A DNA stretch of 64,000 nt from NCBI RefSeq assembly GCF_016918565.1, contig NZ_JAFFQD010000021.1, positions 30,014 to 94,013 on the forward strand, given 5' to 3'. This document shows, in pieces, positions 17,671-26,520 of this stretch (the stretch's first letter is position 1; each line of letters starts with the position of its first letter). The notes under the pieces were generated by a model. It saw only the letters and a program-made list of their open reading frames with translations, was not told the DNA's origin and ran no database searches. Source of the DNA: Desulfogranum marinum. GTDB lineage: Bacteria; Desulfobacterota; Desulfobulbia; Desulfobulbales; Desulfobulbaceae. The position numbers and the translations under genes were made by a program.

Positions 17671-20600
17671 TCATATCTGATACTGCCGTAAAAAAGAGCA
17701 TAACGGTTGTCGTTCTGGGCGTACTGATTTTAGTGTTCGGTACCTACTGTTATAAAGTGTTACCCCGTGAAAGTGACCCTGATATCACCATTCCCAATGT
17801 ATTTGTTTCTACCAACTACAGGGGCGTATCTTCCACGGATATTGAAACCTCGGTTACCATTGAGATTGAAAAGAAGCTCAAAGGGTTGGACGGATTAAAA
17901 AAGCTGCAATCGGTGAGTACCGAAGGCGCCTCCAATATAAATGTTGAATTTGTGACAGGGACTGATATTGATCAGGCCCTGCAGGATGTTAAAGATAAGG
18001 TTGACGAGGCCATGGGCGATTTGCCCACTGACCTGGACGAGGATCCCTCGGTTTTTGAGGTCAACTTCTCCGAAATGCCTATCGTGGTTTTTTCTCTTTC
18101 GGGAACCTGTGGTCTTCCTTGCCTGAAAAAAATTGCTGATGACCTGGAAGATGATATCGAGGCCGTTACCGGTGTGCTCGAAGTGGATGTTACCGGTGGG
18201 TTGGAGCGTGAAATCAGAGTTGAGGTTTTTCCGGAAAAGCTTGGATATTATGGTCTCACTTTTAATACGCTGCAGCAGGTCGTTCAGAGCGAGAATAAAA
18301 ATACCTCCGGCGGCGCTATTCGGCTGGGTTCAGGTCGTTTCCTGTTGCGGGTACCTGGAGAATTCAAAACACCTGAAGAAATATATTGGCTGGTGGTAGG
18401 GATTCATAACGGTGAACCTGTTTACTTAAAAGATGTGGCCAGAGTGGTCGACAGTTTTAAGGAGGAGGCCAGCCGCGCTCGCCTGGACGGTAGAAGTGCC
18501 GTTAACATAGCTATAAAAAAGCGTTCTGGTGAAAATATTATAGATATCAGCCGCGAGGTTGATCGAATAATCACTGAACGGCAGCAGACCTGGCCTCTGG
18601 GAACCCAGATAACCAAGGTCATGGACAAGGCCAAAGATATTGAACAAATGGTTGCCGACCTGGAAAATAATATTTTATCCGGTCTTGTTTTGGTGGTAAT
18701 TGTTATTTTTTTTGCCATGGGGATTCGTAATGCCATTCTGGTCAGTATGGCTATTCCGTTTTCCATGCTACTGACCTTCATTGTGCTCTATGTTATGGGA
18801 GTGACGCTGAATATGGTTGTATTGTTCAGCCTGACCCTGGCACTGGGGATGTTGGTTGACAATGCGATCGTCATTGTTGAAAATATTTATCGTTTTATGG
18901 AGCAGGGCGCCTCGCGGGTTGAGGCGGCAATGAAAGCCACCTCAGAAGTTGCTTACCCTGTGATTGGCTCGACATTGACAACCCTGGCAGCTTTTTCGCC
19001 AATGCTTTTCTGGCCTGGCATTATGGGTGAGTTTATGAGTTATCTGCCACTCACCCTCATTGTGACGCTTAGCTCAAGCCTTTTTGTTGCCCTGGTCATC
19101 AATCCGGCACTAGCTTCTCTTTTCATTAAAGTAAAGGGTGATATAAAGCAACCGGCAGCAAACGGCGCTTCTTTTGAGCAGCCTGTGTCGCTGGATTCCC
19201 CATTGTTGAAGGGATATTCAAAGGTACTTCGATTTGCACTGCACAAGCCGTTTGTTATTATTGGATTTTCCATCTGTGTTTTGATTCTAATGGTGCAGGG
19301 CTGGCTGTTGGTGATAGGGCTTGAAAAACCGGTGGAGTTTTTTCCAGAGATAGATCCCAAGGGGATGTATGTCAATGTTGATGTGCCTGAAGGGGCGGAC
19401 CTGGATTACATTGACCGGGTGATGAAGCGGGTTGAAATGGTGGTGGCCGGTGCTGATCAGCAAGCTATTGCTGCCGATAGCTTTAATCATGACGATTATG
19501 TGCAATCCCTGGAACCCAAGGAATATGTGGACGCTTCAGGAAAAAAATACTTTGGCCCCAGTGATCTGGAAAATATTAAAAACCTTTACATCAAAGGTGT
19601 GGTGACCGCTGGGCCTGGATCAGCCTTTGATCCAAATTCACCCAACCATGTAGGGGTTCGGTTTATCGATTTAAAGGATCGGCACCGCTCTACCCACGAA
19701 ACCGTGGATGATATTCGAGAGCGGGTCAATGACATTGCCGGAGGGAAAATTACCATTGCCATGGAGGAGGAGGGGCCTCCGACCGGGGCGCCCATTAATA
19801 TAGAGATTGCCGGTGATAATTTTCAGGTGCTTGGAGGGCTGGCCAAAAAAATTAAAAATATTCTTGCCGATGTTCCCAACGTCAAAGATGTCCGGGATGA
19901 TTTTAGTGAGGGAACACCATCTGTAAAAGTGGTCATTGATCGGCAAAAGGCAGCCCTGTTTGGGTTAACAACCGATGCCATTGGGTTTGCCTTGAAAACC
20001 GCTTATAACGGACTTGATGTATCGTCTTACAGGGAAGGAAGTGATGATTACGATATTACTGTTCAGCTGGCTGAAGGTGATCGGAAGGTAGTCGATGTGC
20101 TCAACGAGCTGATTATTCCCGCTCCAACGGGTGTGTTGGTGCCGCTATCAACCCTTGCCAAATTTCAATTTGCAGGTTCTTTCGGCGATATTACGCGAAT
20201 AAATAACGAAAGGGTGGTCACTGTAAAGGCCAATGTTGATGAAACCAAGACCACCGGCCCCGTTATACGGGCAAAGGCCGAGGAGCTGTTGGCGGCACTC
20301 CATTTGCCTTCAGGATATTCGGTAAAGTTTACCGGAGAATTTGAGTTTCAACAGGAGTCGGAAGCATTCCTGACCAAGGCTTTTATTATTGCCCTGCTGC
20401 TTATTTTTCTTATCCTGGTGGCGATGTTCAACTCGGTTGGTCAGCCGTTTTTGATAATGAGCTCGGTTATGCTCTCCCTGGGAGGTGCATTTCTCGGCCT
20501 GATGCTGTTTAAGCAGCCTTTCGGCATCATCATGACCGGTGTCGGTGTTATTTCTCTTGCCGGCGTAGTGGTTAATAATGCTATTGTTCTTATTGATTAC

Positions 20601-20963
20601 ACTAACAAGTTGTTGGAAAGAGGCTTTTCACTCAAAGATGCCGTTATCTCTGCAGGTGCAACCCGATTACGACCAGTCTTGTTAACCGCTGTAACAACGA
20701 TTCTCGGCCTGGTGCCGATGGTTACCGGTGTCTCTTTTGATTTTCACCTGTTGGCTATCTCATGGGTGAGTGAATCGAGCCAGTGGTGGCGTTCCATGGC
20801 TGTGGTGGTCATTTTTGGTCTGGTTGTGGCTACCTTTTTGACCTTGATTGTGGTTCCGACCCTCTATTATCTGCAAAAGCGTATCATTGCCCTGTCCGGC
20901 GAGTTTCGACAGGTCGTGCATGATAAATATTGGGGTGTGTTTGATAAACTGACTGGACACTAA
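17667..20963 (+). CDS. RND multidrug-type efflux permease (AcrB/HAE1-like)
   Basis: A 1098-residue inner-membrane protein of two repeats, each with six membrane helices and a large periplasmic loop. It begins with the usual N-terminal helix and PRESDPDITIPNV segment. In helix 4 the proton-relay region reads LVDNAIVIVEN, with Asp at 398 but Asn at 399. Where AcrB has its relay Lys in helix 10, this protein has VVNNAIVLID. So only one of the three classical relay residues is kept, a pattern shared with other RND subfamilies. The substrate is unknown. No outer-membrane TolC-type gene follows. The stop codon TAA lies inside the CTAA flank of a family A mobile element. Confidence 0.93.
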   Translation: MIISDTAVKKSITVVVLGVLILVFGTYCYKVLPRESDPDITIPNVFVSTNYRGVSSTDIETSVTIEIEKKLKGLDGLKKLQSVSTEGASNINVEFVTGTDIDQALQDVKDKVDEAMGDLPTDLDEDPSVFEVNFSEMPIVVFSLSGTCGLPCLKKIADDLEDDIEAVTGVLEVDVTGGLEREIRVEVFPEKLGYYGLTFNTLQQVVQSENKNTSGGAIRLGSGRFLLRVPGEFKTPEEIYWLVVGIHNGEPVYLKDVARVVDSFKEEASRARLDGRSAVNIAIKKRSGENIIDISREVDRIITERQQTWPLGTQITKVMDKAKDIEQMVADLENNILSGLVLVVIVIFFAMGIRNAILVSMAIPFSMLLTFIVLYVMGVTLNMVVLFSLTLALGMLVDNAIVIVENIYRFMEQGASRVEAAMKATSEVAYPVIGSTLTTLAAFSPMLFWPGIMGEFMSYLPLTLIVTLSSSLFVALVINPALASLFIKVKGDIKQPAANGASFEQPVSLDSPLLKGYSKVLRFALHKPFVIIGFSICVLILMVQGWLLVIGLEKPVEFFPEIDPKGMYVNVDVPEGADLDYIDRVMKRVEMVVAGADQQAIAADSFNHDDYVQSLEPKEYVDASGKKYFGPSDLENIKNLYIKGVVTAGPGSAFDPNSPNHVGVRFIDLKDRHRSTHETVDDIRERVNDIAGGKITIAMEEEGPPTGAPINIEIAGDNFQVLGGLAKKIKNILADVPNVKDVRDDFSEGTPSVKVVIDRQKAALFGLTTDAIGFALKTAYNGLDVSSYREGSDDYDITVQLAEGDRKVVDVLNELIIPAPTGVLVPLSTLAKFQFAGSFGDITRINNERVVTVKANVDETKTTGPVIRAKAEELLAALHLPSGYSVKFTGEFEFQQESEAFLTKAFIIALLLIFLILVAMFNSVGQPFLIMSSVMLSLGGAFLGLMLFKQPFGIIMTGVGVISLAGVVVNNAIVLIDYTNKLLERGFSLKDAVISAGATRLRPVLLTAVTTILGLVPMVTGVSFDFHLLAISWVSESSQWWRSMAVVVIFGLVVATFLTLIVVPTLYYLQKRIIALSGEFRQVVHDKYWGVFDKLTGH

Positions 20964-21213
20964 CCCGGCTTTCTCATGAAATTTTCGATTTTAAACTCAA
21001 ATAATTGATATTATTGCTTAATGAGTAATTGCATAATTGAAAGTCTGTTTTTTGTTTTAAATCAAAAATTTCCCCCTTCGGGTCAATAGATTTTTCCGCA
21101 GGATCTGCGTTACAAACCACTTGTGGTAGTTTACTACCGGAGTCTTCGCTTACCTGCTGCGCGGCTTGTGCCTTGCCCTGCGAAAAACTTTATTGATGAG
21201 AAATCCGGGCTAA
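20961..21213 (+). mobile_element. MITE-like element family A, copy 2
   Basis: About 253 bp with inverted ends CCCGGCTTTCTCAT (from 20964) and ATGAGAAATCCGGG (to 21209), each flanked by CTAA in the same orientation (20960-20963 and 21210-21213). The direct CTAA flanks look like a target duplication of the YTAR type used by the IS5 group. It sits exactly at the stop codon of the RND gene, so the target site contained that stop. The interior is more diverged than in copies 1 and 3. Confidence 0.78.
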
Positions 21214-21348
21214 GACCTGAGCTTCATTCAGCGCTATTGGGACAGGGCTTTTTTTTGAGTATCCCTTATTACACGGTCTCGCAGTTAAATATTTATAATA
21301 AATAACAAAAGTGGTATCCTCTCTCTGTATAGAGTCTGGAGTAGCCGA

Positions 21349-22530
21349 TTGCAAAATGCTTACGAGGTGGTAGTGGAAAAACAAATTCTGGTAACAGTAC
21401 TGTTTACCGTCTTTACCGCCATGCTGGGGGTTGGAATCATTATTCCGGTGATGCCTCTTTTTGCCACCGATCTGGGCGCAACCGGTTTTACCCTAGGTTT
21501 TATCATTGCTGCTTTTTCAGTAACCAGAGGGGTGCTGCAGCCTGTAGTCGGCAATTGGTCTGATGCGTGGGGTCGCAAGGGGTTTCTGATGGCCGGCCTT
21601 GCAATTTTTGCCATTGTCGGCCTACTGGTCCCCAAGGCGACCAGTGTTCTCGATCTTATTTTTATTCGATCTTTTCAGGGAGTAGGCTCTGCTATGATTA
21701 TCCCCATTGCCATGGCCTACATGGGGTCGTTAGCTCCAGAAGGCCATGAAGGTCGTTACATGGGGTATTTGAATATAGCCTTGTTCTGCGGGATAGGATG
21801 CGGCCCTGTTATCGGTGGGGCCGTTGCCGATCAGTGGGGTTTATCTTCGGTTTTTTATGTAATGGCGGCGCTAAGCGGCTGTGCCCTTACTTTGGTAATC
21901 GTCAATATGCCGTATAACACGCAGCATGAGACAACCGGTCCGCTTGGCCTCTTTCGTAGTCTTGGCAAGATGGTTGGGCGTCGAAAAACCATGGGTATGT
22001 TGATTGCCAGATTTTCTACGATGATTATGATGGTACCTACAATGGCTTTTTTACCACTTCTTGTGAGCAGCCAGCACAAGGCAACGGGCATGCAGATCGG
22101 GCTGATTATTGCCTGTCGAACACTGGTAAATGCTCTGTTGCAGGTGCCTTTTGGTAAATTGGCTGACCGCCACAGCAAGGTTTTACTGTTGGTGATCGGC
22201 TGTTCGTGTATGGGCGCTGTTATCCTCGCCATTCCTTCGGGCCGGTCAGTATCCATGATGGTGGTACTGTATATGCTTCTTGGTTTAGGAGAAGCTGTTA
22301 TCTGGCCTGTTCTAGGAGCACTAGCCACAGAAGAAGGACGTGCCCATTATGGGCAGGGAACGATGATGGGGGTTTTTAATCTGGCCATGAGTGCAGGTGT
22401 TTTCTCCGGCGCTATCTTGGCCGGAGTTTCCATGGATGTATGGGGAATACAGTGGGCTTTTTACGTCAGCGGTGCAGCTGTTCTTATTTTCACCTATCTT
22501 GGGGCCTATATGATAAGCACGGCCACCTGA
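21349..22530 (+). CDS. MFS multidrug-resistance-type transporter
   Basis: A 393-residue major facilitator protein with 12 helices. It has a motif A-like segment after helix 2 (GNWSDAWGRKGFLM), a drug-antiporter-like segment in helix 5 (IALFCGIGCGPVIGG) and RSFQGVGSAMIIP in helix 4. It resembles DHA1-type exporters; the substrate is unknown. TTG at 21349 is chosen as start since GGAG lies 7 bases ahead; GTG at 21373 (GAGG 5 bases ahead) is a close alternative. It lies downstream of the RND operon but is separated from it by a mobile element. Confidence 0.85.
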   Translation: MQNAYEVVVEKQILVTVLFTVFTAMLGVGIIIPVMPLFATDLGATGFTLGFIIAAFSVTRGVLQPVVGNWSDAWGRKGFLMAGLAIFAIVGLLVPKATSVLDLIFIRSFQGVGSAMIIPIAMAYMGSLAPEGHEGRYMGYLNIALFCGIGCGPVIGGAVADQWGLSSVFYVMAALSGCALTLVIVNMPYNTQHETTGPLGLFRSLGKMVGRRKTMGMLIARFSTMIMMVPTMAFLPLLVSSQHKATGMQIGLIIACRTLVNALLQVPFGKLADRHSKVLLLVIGCSCMGAVILAIPSGRSVSMMVVLYMLLGLGEAVIWPVLGALATEEGRAHYGQGTMMGVFNLAMSAGVFSGAILAGVSMDVWGIQWAFYVSGAAVLIFTYLGAYMISTAT

Positions 22531-22919
22531 TACGGAATTCGGCACCGACCCGATTGTCGCATGGCCATTGTGTGACTTTACTACATTGGTTGCTTTTTTT
22601 TTGTTATGCGAAGTCAAAGAGAGCTGCATGTTTTCGCATGGTTGCTGAATGTTAGTGAGATCCGCTAAGTCTTTCTGGCTATGAATAGAGGTTTATTGGT
22701 GTAAACATTGAAGCTGACGCAGCCTGAACTGATGAAAAATACGGGTTAAAACGTTGGCAACGCTTTTTTACCGGAAAGTATATCGTAACTCTTTATCACG
22801 TCTAAATTTAACCAGCGGAATTTACAGCCTAACTTCTTAAAGTTGTTGTGAAACTATATTTTTTTGATAATGCACTACTTGACGTGTGCAACTATGTTGA
22901 TTATTAGTACTCGGTTAAC
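22531..22919. other. 389-bp intergenic region before tRNA-Leu
   Basis: No gene is seen. A stretch at 22727-22744 (ATGAAAAATACGGGTTAA) resembles a decayed right end of a family A element, and ACCCGATTGTCGCAT near 22548 could be its left end, but the match is weak. A tRNA promoter is expected close to 22900; I could not assign one. Confidence 0.35.
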
Positions 22920-23005
22920 GCGAAAGTGGCGGAATTGGTAGACGCACTGGATTTAGGATCCAGCGAGCATAGCTTGTGGGGGTTCGACTCCCCCCTTTCG
23001 CACCA
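22920..23005 (+). tRNA. tRNA-Leu (anticodon UAG)
   Basis: An 86-base tRNA with the long variable arm of class II. Acceptor GCGAAAG pairs with CTTTCGC, the anticodon stem CTGGA/TCCAG encloses the loop TTTAGGA with anticodon TAG at 22954-22956, and the T-loop is GGTTCGACTCC. CCA is encoded at 23003-23005. Confidence 0.95.
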
Positions 23006-23092
23006 TCTGTAAATAACGCGAACAAAATATCGCTGATCATTATAAATTATCCTGTGAACTAATATGACAGGACAACAAAGGAACTGCAGTCC

Positions 23093-24433
23093 ATGGAAAT
23101 CGTAGTCGAAAATGTCTCTGATTTGACCAAAAAACTGACCATTACCCTGCCTAAGGAACTCGTACGTAAGAACCTTGACAAGGCCTATAACAAGGTAAAT
23201 AAGGACGTTTCACTCAAAGGGTTTCGTAAGGGTAAGGTGCCACGGACTGTATTGGAGAAAAATTTTAAAGAGCAGGTTCAGGCTGAAGTCGGCGAACAAC
23301 TTGTACAGGAAACCTACTTTGACGCTATTGAGCAGGAAAAAATAGAACCCGTAGTACATCCTGAAATTACAGAGCATTCCTTCCCGGAAAGCGGAACATT
23401 TGTTTATGTGGCAATGGTTGATGTAAAACCGGAATTCGATCTTTCCCAGTATAAAGGGATTGATGTCGAAAAGCCCGTGACCAAGGTTTCGGACGAAGAA
23501 GTCGATATCGAGATTAAAAAGTTGCAGCGTGAAAATGCGGCTCTGCAAACAGCTGAAGAAGGACACGGTATAGCTGTGGACGACATGGCTGTTGTCGATT
23601 TCCAAGGTTTTCATAATGGCAAAGCCATGCCGCAGGTACGTAATGAGGACTACAGTGTAGATGTAGGACTTAATAAACTTGGAGAAGAGTTTGAAGAGAA
23701 ATTGATCGGCCTGAAGAAGGGCGATAAAACACTCTATGAAATTGACTTTCCCGGAGATTACCCGAATCCAATCCTTGCTGGTAAAAAAGTAGAGTTCAAG
23801 GTTGAAGTGAAAGAGGTGAAAGTGCGGTTGATGCCTGAACTCGATGATGAGTTTGCTAAAGATATCGACGAGAAACATGCTACCATCGCTGACTTGAAAG
23901 CTGAGATCAGGAAAAATCTTGAAAAGGCCAAGGAAGAGACCATGCAGGGAGATCTCGATGACCGGCTCATGAATAAACTTATAGAACTCAATGAGTTTGA
24001 AGTTCCTGAGCGCCTTGTTAAATTCGAGATTCAGGAAATGCTCAAGCAGACCGAGGAAAATCTCAAGCGAAGCGGCCTTAGTTTCGAATCGGCTGGAATT
24101 AATCTGGAACAACTGGTCGAGTCGAATCGTGAAATTGCAGTGAAAAGAGTGAAAGGCGATTTCTTGCTTAAAAAAATAGCGGAAGTTGAGGATATTAAGG
24201 TCGTAGATGAAGACATTCAGCGCGGATATCAGCGTATTGCTGATCAGTACAACATGACCGTTGATGAGGTTAAGGGGTACTTCAAACGCCGTGAGGAAAT
24301 CCTGCCTTTTATGAATGAACTGCTGAATGAAAAAATTCTTGGCTACTTGCGTGACGCAGCTAACCTGATTGAGGTGGATGAAGTCACTGACGGAAAGGCA
24401 GAGGAAGCTGTTGAGGTAAAAACAGCAGAATAA
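23093..24433 (+). CDS. tig: trigger factor (ribosome-associated chaperone, peptidyl-prolyl isomerase)
   Basis: A 446-residue protein of normal family length. The ribosome-binding domain (residues 1 to about 145) contains the signature GFRKGKVPR near 43-51. The FKBP-type isomerase domain follows (about 155-240; VVDFQGFHNGK, FPGDYPNPILAGK), then the helical C-terminal chaperone domain. It binds nascent chains at the ribosome exit. A typical AAGGA box precedes the ATG. It heads the common tig-clpP-clpX-lon order, although a family C repeat has entered the gap before clpP. Confidence 0.97.
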   Translation: MEIVVENVSDLTKKLTITLPKELVRKNLDKAYNKVNKDVSLKGFRKGKVPRTVLEKNFKEQVQAEVGEQLVQETYFDAIEQEKIEPVVHPEITEHSFPESGTFVYVAMVDVKPEFDLSQYKGIDVEKPVTKVSDEEVDIEIKKLQRENAALQTAEEGHGIAVDDMAVVDFQGFHNGKAMPQVRNEDYSVDVGLNKLGEEFEEKLIGLKKGDKTLYEIDFPGDYPNPILAGKKVEFKVEVKEVKVRLMPELDDEFAKDIDEKHATIADLKAEIRKNLEKAKEETMQGDLDDRLMNKLIELNEFEVPERLVKFEIQEMLKQTEENLKRSGLSFESAGINLEQLVESNREIAVKRVKGDFLLKKIAEVEDIKVVDEDIQRGYQRIADQYNMTVDEVKGYFKRREEILPFMNELLNEKILGYLRDAANLIEVDEVTDGKAEEAVEVKTAE

Positions 24434-24578
24434 ATGAGTCTGTTAATTTACTAGGGTTTTCGTTCAAGGTCAAGGCATGCTTAAAAAATAACCACAGGCA
24501 TATGGTTGATATTCCGAGGATTATTTTTTCAGCATAACGAAGAGATAGGGCGAAAAGACAGTAAATCAACGGGCTCAT
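24434..24578 (-). repeat. family C intergenic repeat, copy 3
   Basis: 145 bp with inverted ends (ATGAGTCTGTTAATTTACT at 24434-24452 and its near-complement ending CTCAT at 24578; 15 of the inner 18 positions match). It begins one base after the tig stop and ends about 58 bp before clpP. In reverse complement it aligns with copy 2 over most of its length. It contains an internal inverted repeat (AAATAACC ... GGATTATTT). Confidence 0.7.
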
Positions 24579-24635
24579 AAATTGGCCTTTTGCTTCTGCC
24601 TCTAAACAGATGTACCGTATTTTGGAGATACTCGT

Positions 24636-25238
24636 ATGAATTTGGTTCCAATGGTTGTGGAACAAAGCCCACGTGGTGAGCGGGCTTTTGATATATATTC
24701 ACGCCTCTTAAAAGAGCGTATTATTTTTTTGGGATCACAGGTAAACGATGAAGTTGCCAGTGTTATCATTGCACAGTTACTTTTTCTTGAGGCAGATGAT
24801 CCGGATAAGGATGTAACTTTTTATATCAACTCACCCGGTGGTGTCGTCACCGCCGGGATGGCTATCTATGATACAATGCAATACATTCGTTGTGATGTGG
24901 CAACTCTCTGCATGGGACAGGCCGCTTCAATGGGTGCGCTGCTGCTTGCCGCTGGGGCGGCGGGTAAGCGCTTTGCATTGCCTAATTCCCGCATTATGAT
25001 TCATCAGCCCATGGGTGGCTTTCAAGGGCAGGCAACTGATATTGATATCCATGCCAGGGAGATCCTGCGCATGCGAAAGGATCTCAACTCTATTTTGGCT
25101 CACCATACCGGTAGGACAATGAAAAAAGTTGAGGCTGATACAGAAAGAGATAATTTCATGAGTGCTGAAGAAGCATGTAAATATGGGATTATTGATAAAG
25201 TGTTGACCAGTCGTGAGGAAATCGACGGGGAGAAATAA
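24636..25238 (+). CDS. clpP: ATP-dependent Clp protease proteolytic subunit
   Basis: A 200-residue serine protease with the catalytic triad Ser98 (GQAASMGA), His123 (MIHQPMGG) and Asp172. The Pro-rich N-terminus with [12 protein letters not shown] matches the family. Fourteen subunits form the proteolytic barrel that works with ClpX. GGAG is 12 bases before the ATG. The clpX start follows its stop by two bases. Confidence 0.98.
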   Translation: MNLVPMVVEQSPRGERAFDIYSRLLKERIIFLGSQVNDEVASVIIAQLLFLEADDPDKDVTFYINSPGGVVTAGMAIYDTMQYIRCDVATLCMGQAASMGALLLAAGAAGKRFALPNSRIMIHQPMGGFQGQATDIDIHAREILRMRKDLNSILAHHTGRTMKKVEADTERDNFMSAEEACKYGIIDKVLTSREEIDGEK

Positions 25239-25240
25239 TA

Positions 25241-26512
25241 GTGAGTGAAGAATTCCATGATGAGCATGGAGGCAACTGTACCTGTTCGTTCTGTGGAAAA
25301 AGCCAGGAGGAAGTAGGTAAGCTGATTGCAGGGCCTAATGTCTATATCTGCGATGAGTGCATTGACCTCTGTAATGAAATAATTGTTGATTCCGCTGGTG
25401 AGGAAGAAATCACCACGGACGCAGAAAAGGTAGTGCTTAAGCCAAAGGAAATAAAAGCACACCTTGATGATTACGTCATCGGCCAGGACTATGCTAAGCG
25501 AGTGTTGTCAGTGGCTGTGCATAATCACTACAAGCGTATTGATGTGGGTCCGGTTAATGAGAAGGACAGTGTTGAGTTGCAAAAATCAAATATTATACTC
25601 ATTGGCCCGACCGGTAGCGGTAAAACTCTTGTTGCGCAAACTTTGGCCAGGGTCCTTAATGTTCCTTTCACTATAGCTGATGCGACCACGCTGACAGAAG
25701 CCGGCTATGTGGGTGATGATGTCGAAAATATCCTGGTCAGTCTCCTTCAGGCAGCTGATTACGACATTGATCAGGCAGAGCGCGGTATTATTTATATCGA
25801 TGAAATTGATAAAATTGCCCGAAAGTCTGATTCCGCATCTCTTACCCGTGATGTTTCCGGTGAAGGCGTGCAGCAGGCACTGTTGAAAATCATCGAAGGT
25901 ACAACCGCTTCAGTTCCTCCTAAGGGAGGAAGGAAACATCCTCAGCAGGAATTGGTACGTATTGATACCACTAATATACTTTTTATTGTTGGCGGAGCCT
26001 TTGTCGGTCTGGATACAGTGATAAAAAGGCGCACCGGCACGAAGGCAATCGGCTTTGGTGCTAAAGTCGTCAGCGATTCTCATAAGAGTGTTGGGGAAAT
26101 TTTAAGCGGTATCCAACCTGAAGATCTGCTTAAATTTGGTCTGATTCCAGAACTTGTCGGTCGGCTGCCCGTTATTGCCACCATGGAAGAATTGGTTGAA
26201 GAAGACCTGATACGTATTTTAAAGGAACCTAAAAATGCCCTGACCAAGCAGTATATGAAACTGTTTGACCTGGAAGGGGTTAAACTGAGATTTACCGAAG
26301 GGGCTTTGGATGCTATTGCTAAAAAGGCCTTGGAGCGAAAATCAGGGGCCCGAGGGTTACGTTCTGTTATGGAGGAAGCCATGTTGGAAGTCATGTATGA
26401 ACTCCCCTCTGATAAGAACGCTATAGAATGTGTGATTAACGAACAGGTGATTACCGAAGGTGAGTATCCTGTTATCTTGTACGATAATTCAGAAAATAAA
26501 AAGAGTGCCTGA
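25241..26512 (+). CDS. clpX: ATP-dependent Clp protease ATPase subunit ClpX
   Basis: A 423-residue AAA+ unfoldase. The N-terminal zinc-binding domain uses CSFC and CDEC (about residues 15-40). Walker A is GPTGSGKT at 122-129, Walker B is IIYIDEIDK near 183, and the pore loop GYVGDD follows Walker A. It feeds substrates to ClpP. The start is GTG, two bases after clpP, with a GGGGAG box at the clpP end, consistent with one operon. Confidence 0.98.
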   Translation: MSEEFHDEHGGNCTCSFCGKSQEEVGKLIAGPNVYICDECIDLCNEIIVDSAGEEEITTDAEKVVLKPKEIKAHLDDYVIGQDYAKRVLSVAVHNHYKRIDVGPVNEKDSVELQKSNIILIGPTGSGKTLVAQTLARVLNVPFTIADATTLTEAGYVGDDVENILVSLLQAADYDIDQAERGIIYIDEIDKIARKSDSASLTRDVSGEGVQQALLKIIEGTTASVPPKGGRKHPQQELVRIDTTNILFIVGGAFVGLDTVIKRRTGTKAIGFGAKVVSDSHKSVGEILSGIQPEDLLKFGLIPELVGRLPVIATMEELVEEDLIRILKEPKNALTKQYMKLFDLEGVKLRFTEGALDAIAKKALERKSGARGLRSVMEEAMLEVMYELPSDKNAIECVINEQVITEGEYPVILYDNSENKKSA

Positions 26513-26520
26513 GCAGTTTT

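Noticed and set aside
23210..24112. 300-codon minus-strand frame inside tig
   Set aside because: It mirrors the codon pattern of trigger factor; Phe-rich and without features.
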